From Subsaxibacter sp. CAU 1640 (GTDB taxonomy: Bacteria > Bacteroidota > Bacteroidia > Flavobacteriales > Flavobacteriaceae), in assembly GCF_023156585.1 (NCBI RefSeq), contig NZ_JALNMI010000005.1:1-64000 (forward strand): 64,000 nt of DNA, given 5' to 3'. Under the pieces are notes generated by a model. It was given only the letters and a program-made list of their open reading frames with translations, was not told where the DNA came from and searched no databases. The position numbers were made by a program, and so were the translations under genes. Shown piece after piece: positions 34,511 through 42,437 of this stretch (positions are counted from its first letter, which is position 1; the number at the start of each line of letters is the position of its first letter).

Positions 34511-36223
34511 TTAATTTTTCTTCGATGTTATTTCAATAACACCATCTTTGGCTTTCTTGCCGTGTTTTTCAATTGCTTTATCACCTTTCAAAACATTGAC
34601 ACTTTCAATATTTTTAGGGTCAATCGCTTCCATATCCTTTTTTGAAATTTCCTTTCCATCCAAGAAAATTAAAGGTTGGTCGTCTCCACTGGTGAAAACT
34701 TTGAAATTTTTGTTGTCATTTTCTACTGTAATGATTTCAACATCTTCGCCATCATCGTTGGTCCACACAATATTTTTTACGTCTTTTTTAATCCATACAG
34801 TGTCTTTTTTATTCTTTTTGATGAAAACCACTTCATCTTCAGAATCAGAACTGTTTTTTGTGGAGCCAGATTTAATGACGTACACCTTTTTCTCTGTTTT
34901 TACTTCGTGCTCTTCACCATCTTTTCCCACCACAATCACTTCCTTTTTAACTTCTACTTCATCTTCGTCATCAGTAGAATATACAAAAACGTTACTGTTT
35001 GAACCTGTTCCAGAAGTTTTTACCTTTTTCTCTCCATCTTCAGTTATGATTTCAAAGCTTTGACTTAAATTTTTCGTCGCTTGCGCCACTGAAAGCTCGT
35101 TTTCATTAACATTGAGTGTAATGGCTATGTCCTTGATGGGTTCGTCAGAATTCACATAAAACTCTCCCGATTTTTTGTTGTAATCATAAGCGATTTTAAT
35201 ACCGATAATCTCTTTACTTGAGTTTCTCGTCACTTTTTTAAAGTCGATCTTCACATCCTTTTCAGCCATTTTTTCTTGGATGGACTCCAATTGGTTGTCC
35301 TTCGTAGTTTTGGTAACAACATACTTTATGATGTTTTGTCCTATAAGAACTTTTTCAGTTTCTTTTTTTGGAGTTTGGGCAATAGTTTTTGTGTTAAAAT
35401 TGAAAACAAATAAAGTCAGCAAAGGAAACACCAAAGCATACTTTAATGCATTTATTCTGTTGGATTTGGATTTGTGTAACATAACGATTCGTTTTTTAAT
35501 TAATGAATTATAGAAATTATTGGTCATCGCCAATTGATGACTGGGAATACTTGTTTTTAGTAATAGGTGCTGATAGCTTTTCTCGCAAGGCGCTACGTGT
35601 TGTGCTTCATTATCTGCAATAAATTCAAGATTTTGAAGCATCGATTTTTTGTAAAACCAAACGATTGGGTTAAACCATAGCAAAGCGCATACCAATTGTG
35701 AAAGGATGACATCGAGAGAGTGCCATTGGTTGACGTGTACTTTCTCGTGTTTTAATATAAGTTTGAGTTCATTCTCACTAAACATTGAAGGATTATAAAC
35801 GATCCAATTGAAGAATGAAAAAGGTGCTACTTCCTTATCCGTCTTAATGTAAGTGTATGAACTTTTAATTGATGGATACTTCTGAAGTGTAATGAACAAC
35901 GAAACCAGTTCAAAAACCATTTTTATAACAAAGAAGAGCAATCCGATTAAGTAAACAATGCTTATTAACTGCATATAATCAAAACTGGCGGTTGTAACAC
36001 TATTTGACTCTGTAATTGTGGATGTTGAAGCCATATTCAGGAACATCACAGGCTCATATTCTACGTATACAATTCTCGGAAACAATGGAAGAATGATGGA
36101 AGTGATGATTCCTAAAAACAAAAACCATCTGTTACTTGTAAAAAATGTCTCTCGTTGCAAAAACAATCTGTAGCATATATAAAATATGACCAATACAGCC
36201 GAAGATTTTAGAAAATAGTCCAT
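34511..36223 (-). CDS. BlaR1/MecR1-type M56 membrane metallopeptidase with plug-like C-terminus
   Basis: A 570-residue inner membrane sensor protease. Four helices frame the zinc site HEKVH in LILKHEKVHVNQWHSLD, and the third ligand Glu lies in NLEFIADNEA. Known relatives cleave their partner BlaI repressor. Instead of a penicillin-binding sensor, the part after the fourth helix (about residue 265 on) is a long charged region rich in KKDTVWIKKD-like strands, ending in a TonB-plug-like element (PLIFLDGKEISKKDM... IESVNVLKGDKAIEKHGKKAKDGVIEI). The signal is therefore not a beta-lactam by the known mechanism. Transcribed with blaI, one base apart. Confidence 0.9.
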   Translation of the reverse strand: MDYFLKSSAVLVIFYICYRLFLQRETFFTSNRWFLFLGIITSIILPLFPRIVYVEYEPVMFLNMASTSTITESNSVTTASFDYMQLISIVYLIGLLFFVIKMVFELVSLFITLQKYPSIKSSYTYIKTDKEVAPFSFFNWIVYNPSMFSENELKLILKHEKVHVNQWHSLDVILSQLVCALLWFNPIVWFYKKSMLQNLEFIADNEAQHVAPCEKSYQHLLLKTSIPSHQLAMTNNFYNSLIKKRIVMLHKSKSNRINALKYALVFPLLTLFVFNFNTKTIAQTPKKETEKVLIGQNIIKYVVTKTTKDNQLESIQEKMAEKDVKIDFKKVTRNSSKEIIGIKIAYDYNKKSGEFYVNSDEPIKDIAITLNVNENELSVAQATKNLSQSFEIITEDGEKKVKTSGTGSNSNVFVYSTDDEDEVEVKKEVIVVGKDGEEHEVKTEKKVYVIKSGSTKNSSDSEDEVVFIKKNKKDTVWIKKDVKNIVWTNDDGEDVEIITVENDNKNFKVFTSGDDQPLIFLDGKEISKKDMEAIDPKNIESVNVLKGDKAIEKHGKKAKDGVIEITSKKN

Positions 36224-36224
36224 A

Positions 36225-36593
36225 TTACTTCTTGTTTTCTATTAATGCGATAATCTCTTTCAGGTCGTCTACACTTATTTTTTCTTCCTTTGCAAAAAAT
36301 GACACTACATTTTTATAAGAGCTGTTGAAATAATTTTCGATAGCAGTATTCATAAAGCGCTTTTTATAAGCTTCTTTAGAAATAATAGGGAAGTATTGGT
36401 GTGTTTTGCCATAAGCTGTGTAACTGACATATCCTTTTTCTTCAAGATTTCTGATGATAGTAGATAGTGTATTATAATGAGGTTTTTCATCCTCCATTTC
36501 AGCCAACACATCTTTGACAAACGCTTTTTCAAGCTTCCAAAGAATATGCATAATTTCTTCCTCCTTATTGGTCAGTTTTTGCATATCATTCAT
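36225..36593 (-). CDS. BlaI/MecI-family repressor
   Basis: A 122-residue winged-helix repressor. MNDMQKLTNKEEEIMHILWKLEKAFVKDVL opens the DNA-binding domain, and HYNTLSTIIRNLEEKGYVSY is the recognition helix plus wing with the usual N-T-L-S-T-I motif. The C-terminal dimer helix is about residues 80-120. It should bind the palindrome in its own promoter (36611-36638) and be cleaved on signal from the M56 protein next to it. What else it controls cannot be seen. Confidence 0.94.
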   Translation of the reverse strand: MNDMQKLTNKEEEIMHILWKLEKAFVKDVLAEMEDEKPHYNTLSTIIRNLEEKGYVSYTAYGKTHQYFPIISKEAYKKRFMNTAIENYFNSSYKNVVSFFAKEEKISVDDLKEIIALIENKK

Positions 36594-36603
36594 TTTAGAC
36601 AGT

Positions 36604-36634
36604 CAAACATATAACTATTTTTGTAGTTATACAA
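36604..36634 (-). promoter_or_regulatory. Promoter of the BlaI/M56 pair
   Basis: On the minus strand the -33 element TTG is at 36632-36634, 20 bp from a perfect -7 box TATGTTTG at 36604-36611. The start codon is 10 bp further on. The operator lies between the two elements. Confidence 0.65.
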
Positions 36635-36638
36635 CTAC
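36611..36638. promoter_or_regulatory. BlaI-type operator with three half-sites
   Basis: Half-sites ATAACTA (36611-36617), TAGTTAT (36624-36630) and AACTAC (36633-36638) alternate in direction. The latter two make GTAGTT-ATAC-AACTAC and the first two make ATAACTA-N6-TAGTTAT, so two dimers could compete or stack. Confidence 0.6.
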
Positions 36639-36716
36639 ATAAATCGTTATTTAACTAAAATTTAAGTTTTCGGCATTAAATAAAATGAAATGGTATCTTC
36701 ACCAAAAAATTAGATT

Positions 36717-37670
36717 ATGAGCTTACTTTGGGTCATTTTAGGATTGATTTTGTTGGTTGTGGGAGGAGAGTTTTTGGTACGTTCGTCAGTCGCACTGTCT
36801 TTTAAATTTAACATCTCAAAATTAGTCATAGGTATGACTGTGGTGTCATTTGCGACTTCAGCACCAGAACTTTTGGTGAGTTTGCAGGCCGCTCTTGATG
36901 GCTCGTCAGATATTGCTCTTGGTAATGTAATAGGTTCAAATATTGCGAACATTGGATTGGTTTTGGGTGTGACGGCATTGATTTCTCCCTTGGGAATTGA
37001 CAAAAATTTCTACAAGCTTAATTGGCCTATGATGATGTTACTCTCCGTAGTAATGTATTTTATCTTGGAGAGTGGTGATGTTCTCGACTTTAAAGAAGGT
37101 TTGGCATTGTTTTTAGCCTTGATTGTATTTCTTTATGTTTTAATCAAACGTTCCAAATCTGAACCAGAGACTCATATCGAGGATCTAGATGATGATCTAA
37201 AAATAACTTCAAATTTTAAAATCATTATTTGGCTTCTGATAGGTGCTTCTGCACTTTATTTTGGAAGTGAATGGTTAGTGAGAGGCGCAAAGGAAATGGC
37301 GATTTCTTTAGGTGTGAGTGAACGTGTCATTTCCATTACAATGGTTGCCGTTGGTACGAGTGTTCCAGAACTTGCAGCTTCTGTAATTGCAGCGCTTAAG
37401 AAAGAAAAGGCTATTTCATTAGGTAACTTGATTGGTTCCAACGTTTTTAACATTGCATCAGTTTTGGGGTTGACAGCAATGATTCAGCCTATCTACGTAA
37501 ACAACCCAAATATCTTGACGAATGATATTTTTTGGATGATGGGCTTTGCAGCAATCCTATTACCTTTTGTGTTTCTTCCCAAAAAATTTGAAATAGGAAG
37601 AATCAAAGGATTTATTTTAATAGCAGCCTACGTAGCTTTTGTTGTTTTGGCTTTCACTGGAGAAAATTAA
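36717..37670 (+). CDS. Calcium/sodium antiporter of the CaCA family
   Basis: A 317-residue inner membrane exchanger with ten helices and two inverted alpha repeats. The first is SAPELLVSLQAALDGSSDIALGNVIGSNIANIGLVLG, the second GTSVPELAASVIAALKKEKAISLGNLIGSNVFNIASVLG. Each has the ion-binding Glu and the GN-x-IGSN motif. A charged cytosolic loop (HIEDLDDDLKI) lies in the middle. Members exchange Ca2+ for Na+ or H+. No operon partners. Confidence 0.94.
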   Translation: MSLLWVILGLILLVVGGEFLVRSSVALSFKFNISKLVIGMTVVSFATSAPELLVSLQAALDGSSDIALGNVIGSNIANIGLVLGVTALISPLGIDKNFYKLNWPMMMLLSVVMYFILESGDVLDFKEGLALFLALIVFLYVLIKRSKSEPETHIEDLDDDLKITSNFKIIIWLLIGASALYFGSEWLVRGAKEMAISLGVSERVISITMVAVGTSVPELAASVIAALKKEKAISLGNLIGSNVFNIASVLGLTAMIQPIYVNNPNILTNDIFWMMGFAAILLPFVFLPKKFEIGRIKGFILIAAYVAFVVLAFTGEN

Positions 37671-37712
37671 AAAACGCCTGCAATCATAAAGATAGCAAGC
37701 GTTTGTTTTATA
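37671..37712. terminator. Weak terminator between convergent genes
   Basis: AAACGCcTGC pairs with GCAaGCGTTT over a 13-base loop, with T-rich flanks, between the antiporter and GSII genes. Confidence 0.5.
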
Positions 37713-37727
37713 AGTGAGCGTGTTTGT

Positions 37728-38744
37728 TTAAGCTTTGGCAGACTTTACAGTTTTAATAATACGACTGGCAATCTTGTAAGGGTCACCATTAGATGCAGGT
37801 CGTCTATCTTCTAGCCAACCTTTCCAGCCTCGTTCTACAGTGATGATAGGAATTCTAATAGAAGCTCCACGATCAGAAACACCATAGCTAAAATCGTGTA
37901 TCGAAGCCGTTTCGTGTTTGCCGGTCAAACGTTGATCATTAAATTCACCATAAACTTCAATATGTTCTTTCACGACCGGTCTAAACGCTTCACAGATTTT
38001 TTCAAATACTTCTCTTGATCCACAAGTTCTCAATGTACTGTTCGAAAAATTTGCGTGCATTCCAGAACCATTCCAATCCATATCTTTTCCTAATGGTTTT
38101 GGATGGTATTCAATATAATAACCATAATCTTCGGTCAATCTGTCAAGCATATATCGAGCTACCCATAATTCGTCACCAGCTTGTTTGGCACTTTTGGCAA
38201 ATAATTGAAATTCCCATTGTCCGCAAGCAACTTCCTGGTTGATACCTTCAAAATTCAATCCTGCGGCAATGCACATATCTGCGTGACGCTCAACCAATTC
38301 TCTTCCGTGTGTATTTTTTCCTCCTACAGAGCAATAGTACAGGCCTTGAGGTGCTGGATATCCACCTATTGGGAAACCCAATGGCAATAAGGTTTGATTG
38401 TCCATAATAAAATATTCCTGCTCAAAACCAAACCAAAAATCATTATCATCATCATCTATAGTGGCTCTTCCATTTGAAGCGTGTGGCGTTCCATCAGGGT
38501 TCAAAACTTCATTCATAACGAGATAACCATTTTCGCGAGCTGGATCTGGATAGATCGCGACAGGCTTTAACAAACAATCTGAAGAACCACCTTCTGCTTG
38601 ACGCGTAGAACTTCCATCGAAAGACCAAATAGGACAGTCTTCCAGTTTTCCACTAAAATTCTCTTCAATTTTAGTTTTGCTTCTCATATTTTGGGTAGGA
38701 AAGTAACCATCCAACCAAATGTACTCTAATTTTGACCTGCTCAT
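37728..38744 (-). CDS. glnII: Glutamine synthetase, type II (eukaryotic-like GSII)
   Basis: Makes glutamine from glutamate, ammonia and ATP. The 338-residue length and the decamer-type blocks WSFDGSSTRQAEGGSSDCLLKPVA, FWFGFEQEYFIM, GINQEVACGQWEFQ, WNGSGMHANFS and SIRIPIITVERGWKGWLEDRRPASNGDPY are characteristic of GSII. It lacks the adenylation Tyr region of GSI. GSII is common in Bacteroidota and eukaryotes. It stands divergent from a GSIII gene over a 181-bp shared control region. Confidence 0.95.
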   Translation of the reverse strand: MSRSKLEYIWLDGYFPTQNMRSKTKIEENFSGKLEDCPIWSFDGSSTRQAEGGSSDCLLKPVAIYPDPARENGYLVMNEVLNPDGTPHASNGRATIDDDDNDFWFGFEQEYFIMDNQTLLPLGFPIGGYPAPQGLYYCSVGGKNTHGRELVERHADMCIAAGLNFEGINQEVACGQWEFQLFAKSAKQAGDELWVARYMLDRLTEDYGYYIEYHPKPLGKDMDWNGSGMHANFSNSTLRTCGSREVFEKICEAFRPVVKEHIEVYGEFNDQRLTGKHETASIHDFSYGVSDRGASIRIPIITVERGWKGWLEDRRPASNGDPYKIASRIIKTVKSAKA

Positions 38745-38768
38745 ATTTTAAGGTTTAGTTTAACATCG

Positions 38769-38777
38769 CAAATATTA
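38769..38777 (-). promoter_or_regulatory. Weak -7-like box for GSII
   Basis: The minus strand reads TAATATTTG, a -7 box with one extra base between TA and TTTG, 25 bp before the start codon. Confidence 0.35.
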
Positions 38778-38805
38778 TCAATTTCCAAATCAGGTCAAAA
38801 AAAAT

Positions 38806-38871
38806 AGGGGTATTTTAGATAAAATGTTATTAACAGACGTTTATACCCCAAAAAATATAGGGATAATTTAG
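38806..38871. promoter_or_regulatory. Repeated AGGG-type elements between GSII and GSIII
   Basis: AGGGGTATTTTAG (38806-38818) recurs as AGGGATAATTTAG (38859-38871), 11 of 13 bases equal and both after an A-run. ATACCCC (38843-38849) is an inverted half copy. The right copy is centred about 26 bp from the GSIII -7 box. Confidence 0.5.
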
Positions 38872-38890
38872 TTTTGGGTGTATTAAATTG

Positions 38891-38898
38891 TATTTTTG
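38891..38898 (+). promoter_or_regulatory. -7 box for GSIII
   Basis: TATTTTTG is perfect and lies 27 bp before the start codon. Confidence 0.65.
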
Positions 38899-38925
38899 CA
38901 GAATTAAATTAATAAAAATAAGAAT

Positions 38926-41112
38926 ATGTCAACTTTACGTTTTCACGCAATTAAAGAATCACTTAATCATAAACCAATTCATATCGATGAAAATGAACGT
39001 CGCTCTGTAATTTTTGGTTCAAATGTTTTTAATGAGGCAACGATGCGTCAATATTTGACCAAAGAGGCTTATAAAAGTGTAATGGATGCCAATCAATTCG
39101 GTACCAAGATAGACCGAATCGTGGCAGACCATATCTCAACCGGAATGAAAGAATGGGCTATTTCTAAAGGTGCAACCCACTACACGCACTGGTTTCAACC
39201 TTTGACTGGTGCCACTGCAGAAAAACACGATGCGTTTTTTGAAACAATTGGTAATGGATTGGCAATAGAAAAATTTGGAGGAAGTCAATTGGTGCAGCAA
39301 GAACCTGATGCTTCAAGTTTTCCAAATGGAGGTATTCGAAATACCTTTGAGGCGAGAGGTTATACCGCTTGGGATCCAACATCTCCAGCATTTATTTATG
39401 GTACGACCTTATGTATTCCAACAGTTTTTGTGGCTTATACAGGTGAAGCATTGGATTATAAAACACCTTTGTTGAGAGCTTTGCAAGCTGTTGATTCTGC
39501 TGCAGTGGATGTTTGCAAATATTTTGATAAGAATGTCAAAAAAGTGAATGCTTCTTTAGGTTGGGAACAAGAATATTTTTTGATTGACAGTGCATTGGCT
39601 AATTCTAGACCTGACATTGTATTGACAGGCCGTACATTGCTTGGACACTCTCCTGCGAAGGGTCAACAACTGGATGATCATTATTTTGGTTCAATTCCAA
39701 GTAGAGCGTTGGCTTATATGAGAGACTTGGAGACAGAATGTATGTTGCTGGGAATTCCTGTTAAAACACGACATAATGAGGTAGCACCAAATCAATTTGA
39801 GTTAGCACCTATATATGACGAAGCTAATTTGGCTGTTGACCATAACTCCTTGTTGATGGATGTGATGGATAAAATTGCCGATAGACATAATTTCAAGGTG
39901 TTGTTTCACGAAAAACCATTTGCGGGCGTGAATGGGTCTGGTAAACACAATAACTGGAGTTTGGGTACTGATACTGGTGTCAATTTGTTGGGTCCAGGGA
40001 AAACACCGATGAGCAATCTTCAGTTTTTGACTTTTTTCATCAATACTATTAAGGCGGTTAATGACAATGAAGAATTGTTAAGGGCAGCTATTGCTTCTGC
40101 CAGTAACGATCATCGTTTGGGAGCCAATGAGGCACCTCCAGCAATTATTTCAGTGTTTATTGGAGAGCAGTTGACAAATGTGCTTAACGAATTGGAAAAC
40201 GTTACTTCGGGTAAATTATCTCCAGAAGAAAAAACAGATCTAAAATTGAATGTTGTTGGTAAAATTCCAGATGTTTTGTTGGATAATACTGATAGAAACC
40301 GAACATCCCCTTTTGCATTTACAGGAAATAAATTTGAATTTAGAGCTGTGGGTTCAAAATCCAATTGTGCGAATGCTATGACGGTTTTAAACTCAATCGT
40401 TGCGAAGCAATTGATAGACTTTAAAAAAGAAGTGGATACGCTTGTTGAGAAAAAAGATATGAAGAAGGATGATGCTATTTTCAATATTTTGAGAGAGTAT
40501 ATCAAAAAATCGAAAAACATTCTTTTTGAAGGCAATGGTTATGGTGATGAATGGCACAAAGAAGCCAAAAAACGAGGTTTGAGCAATAACAAAACAACTC
40601 CAGAGGCATTAAAAGCAAAGGTTTCAAAAAAGGCATTATCTCTTTTTGAAGAATTAGGAGTGATGAACAAGGTCGAGTCTGAAGCACGATACGAAATAGA
40701 GATGGAAGAATATGTGTTGCGCATACAGATTGAAGGCAGAGTTTTGGGCGATATTGCACGTAATCACATCGTTCCTACGGCTGTCAAATATCAAAACATC
40801 TTGATAAAGAACGTTAAAGGTTTGAAGGAAATCTATGGCGCTGATTTCAAGAAATATGCAAAGGAACAATTGATTCTCATTCAGGAAATTTCAGAACATA
40901 TTGAATCAATTAATTCCAATGTTACGAAGTTGATCAATGAGCGTAAAAAAGCCAATACTGTTGATGATATTAGTAAGAAAGCTTTGGATTATTGCAACAA
41001 AGTTAAACCTGTTTTTGATGATATTCGTTACCATTGTGACAAGTTAGAATTATTGGTTGACGATGAGCTTTGGCCATTGACAAAATATAGAGAGTTGTTA
41101 TTTACTCGATAA
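38926..41112 (+). CDS. glnN: Glutamine synthetase, type III (GSIII)
   Basis: A 728-residue synthetase of the large GSIII class first described from Bacteroides and cyanobacteria. It shows GSIII-specific TGATAEKHDAFF and KFGGSQLVQQEPDASSFPNGGIRNTFEARGYTAWDP, then the shared GS core SLGWEQEYFLID, HNEVAPNQFELAPIY, GVNGSGKHNNWS and NRTSPFAFTGNKFEFRAVGS. The C-terminal 200 residues are helical and specific to GSIII. Having both GSII and GSIII next to each other points to condition-dependent use. The gene ends in a strong terminator. Confidence 0.96.
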   Translation: MSTLRFHAIKESLNHKPIHIDENERRSVIFGSNVFNEATMRQYLTKEAYKSVMDANQFGTKIDRIVADHISTGMKEWAISKGATHYTHWFQPLTGATAEKHDAFFETIGNGLAIEKFGGSQLVQQEPDASSFPNGGIRNTFEARGYTAWDPTSPAFIYGTTLCIPTVFVAYTGEALDYKTPLLRALQAVDSAAVDVCKYFDKNVKKVNASLGWEQEYFLIDSALANSRPDIVLTGRTLLGHSPAKGQQLDDHYFGSIPSRALAYMRDLETECMLLGIPVKTRHNEVAPNQFELAPIYDEANLAVDHNSLLMDVMDKIADRHNFKVLFHEKPFAGVNGSGKHNNWSLGTDTGVNLLGPGKTPMSNLQFLTFFINTIKAVNDNEELLRAAIASASNDHRLGANEAPPAIISVFIGEQLTNVLNELENVTSGKLSPEEKTDLKLNVVGKIPDVLLDNTDRNRTSPFAFTGNKFEFRAVGSKSNCANAMTVLNSIVAKQLIDFKKEVDTLVEKKDMKKDDAIFNILREYIKKSKNILFEGNGYGDEWHKEAKKRGLSNNKTTPEALKAKVSKKALSLFEELGVMNKVESEARYEIEMEEYVLRIQIEGRVLGDIARNHIVPTAVKYQNILIKNVKGLKEIYGADFKKYAKEQLILIQEISEHIESINSNVTKLINERKKANTVDDISKKALDYCNKVKPVFDDIRYHCDKLELLVDDELWPLTKYRELLFTR

Positions 41113-41131
41113 TCTCACCAATATTTAATTC

Positions 41132-41161
41132 AAAAAGTCTCTATTTTATAGAGACTTTTTT
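41132..41161 (+). terminator. Terminator after GSIII
   Basis: A perfect 13-bp stem (AAAAAGTCTCTAT / ATAGAGACTTTTT) with a 3-base loop. Confidence 0.85.
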
Positions 41162-41308
41162 AATGACTATGCAAAATCCTCAATAAAACCTACGTAGTTT
41201 TACGTATATAACAAAGTGAAATCTTGTATTTCGTCAAGAGAATAATACAACTAGTCGAAAAGTTAAAAATTAGAAGGCTGCTCAAATATCTGCGGAAGGT
41301 TAATTTAT

Positions 41309-41316
41309 TACATTTG
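41309..41316 (+). promoter_or_regulatory. -7 box for the 45-residue peptide gene
   Basis: TACATTTG is a perfect match, 29 bp before the ATG at 41346. Confidence 0.55.
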
Positions 41317-41345
41317 TAGTGCTATTAATCAATACTCTATTTAAA

Positions 41346-41483
41346 ATGAAAAAGTTACTTCTTAGCCTTGCGGCTTTGGCTTTTGCGACTATGCTATTCT
41401 CAATGCAGAATACTAAAATCGCTAAAGATAAAGTATCGCATGATACAGTGGCTAACAAAGTGGACAAAGTGTTTCAGGCTTAA
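41346..41483 (+). CDS. 45-residue exported peptide of unknown function
   Basis: ATG to TAA encodes 45 residues: a classical signal peptide (MKKLLLSLAALAFATMLFSM) followed by a short hydrophilic mature part (QNTKIAKDKVSHDTV, ending KVFQA). Support comes from the perfect -7 box upstream, the signal-peptide design and a downstream terminator at 41556-41594. No lipobox. After cleavage only about 25 residues would remain, so it could be a secreted or envelope micropeptide, or simply a stable leader. No homologue is recalled. Confidence 0.6.
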   Translation: MKKLLLSLAALAFATMLFSMQNTKIAKDKVSHDTVANKVDKVFQA

Positions 41484-41555
41484 GAATGATTTTTGACCGT
41501 TTACATTAGTTTTTGGAAAGTCACTATATCATTTGATGTTAAGTCCCGAAAACTC

Positions 41556-41594
41556 AAAAAGACAAAAGAATTTTATATCCTTTTGTCTTTTTTT
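41556..41594 (+). terminator. Terminator after the 45-residue peptide gene
   Basis: AAAAAGACAAAAG pairs with CTTTTGTCTTTTT over an 11-base loop, followed by T. Confidence 0.75.
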
Positions 41595-41733
41595 ATATAA
41601 TGAAAATTAAAAATTGTTAAAAAATCAATCGACTGATAACTAATTTGTTATATTGTCGAGCTTTTCCCCAAAGATGAACATTGATTTTTTATTTAGTTGT
41701 TGGTTATAATATGTTTAATTAACGATAAAATTG

Positions 41734-42402
41734 ATGATAGCAAACGGCTTAATAAGCAAAATTGTCGCCTTGGTCTTTATTATATTTTTTCACTTCGACT
41801 TGAGCGCTCAAAAAGCTACCAATTATACAAGAAAAAAGAAAATTGAATTTTATGAATTGAGAGGCACCAATGCTTTTGACGCAGGTGCTGGAACTTCAAT
41901 TCTCAATGGCGATCTTGTTGATCCGATATTTGAAATTTATTTTCATTTAGGTTATAAGAGATATTTATTCCCTCATTTAAACCTCAATGTGAGTTACAAT
42001 AAATTTAATTTAGCTTATAAAGATGTTTATAATGAAGGTTTTATGTCATTTGATGCCAATTTGGAGTCTACTTTAATGCCTCATCATAGGTTTTCGCCGT
42101 TTGTATTTGCTGGAGCAGGTTATAACGCAGCAAATTACTTTGAACAAACAGCTATGAAAATTCAAGGAGGAGGTGGCATAGAATATATGTTGGTAGAAGG
42201 TTTTGGTCTAAAGCTATATACCGATTACAATTATGTATTGAGTGATGAACTTGATGGGCTAATTGCAGGTGCTTCAGATGATACTTACTTTAGAATTGGC
42301 TTTGGTTTCAACTATTATTTTGGGGGTGAAAAAAAGAAAAATAGAATTTTGAAAGACCAGCCTTCTATCATTAATTCCAATCAAATTTTACTAGATAACT
42401 AG
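41734..42402 (+). CDS. Outer membrane beta-barrel protein of unknown role
   Basis: A 222-residue protein with a signal peptide (helix IVALVFIIFFHFDLSA, cleavage before QK). The mature part alternates hydrophobic and polar residues in strands with glycines at turns (AGAGTSILNG, FVFAGAGYNAANYF, GGGGIEYMLVEGFGLKLYTDYNYV), ending FRIGFGFNYYFGG and then a short basic tail. It resembles the OmpA-like barrel found at the end of flavobacterial curli-assembly (CsgG-type) proteins, but stands alone here. ATG 41734 is chosen over TTG 41731. The purM gene follows. Confidence 0.75.
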   Translation: MIANGLISKIVALVFIIFFHFDLSAQKATNYTRKKKIEFYELRGTNAFDAGAGTSILNGDLVDPIFEIYFHLGYKRYLFPHLNLNVSYNKFNLAYKDVYNEGFMSFDANLESTLMPHHRFSPFVFAGAGYNAANYFEQTAMKIQGGGGIEYMLVEGFGLKLYTDYNYVLSDELDGLIAGASDDTYFRIGFGFNYYFGGEKKKNRILKDQPSIINSNQILLDN

Positions 42403-42413
42403 TTTACTATTCC

Positions 42414-42421
42414 TATTTTTG
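42414..42421 (+). promoter_or_regulatory. -7 box for purM
   Basis: TATTTTTG is perfect, only 16 bp before the start codon, giving a very short leader. Confidence 0.6.
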
Positions 42422-42437
42422 CAAAATAACTCCAGTT

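Noticed and set aside
34511-36593. Beta-lactam resistance locus
   Set aside because: No beta-lactamase or penicillin-binding sensor is present; only the regulator/protease families match.
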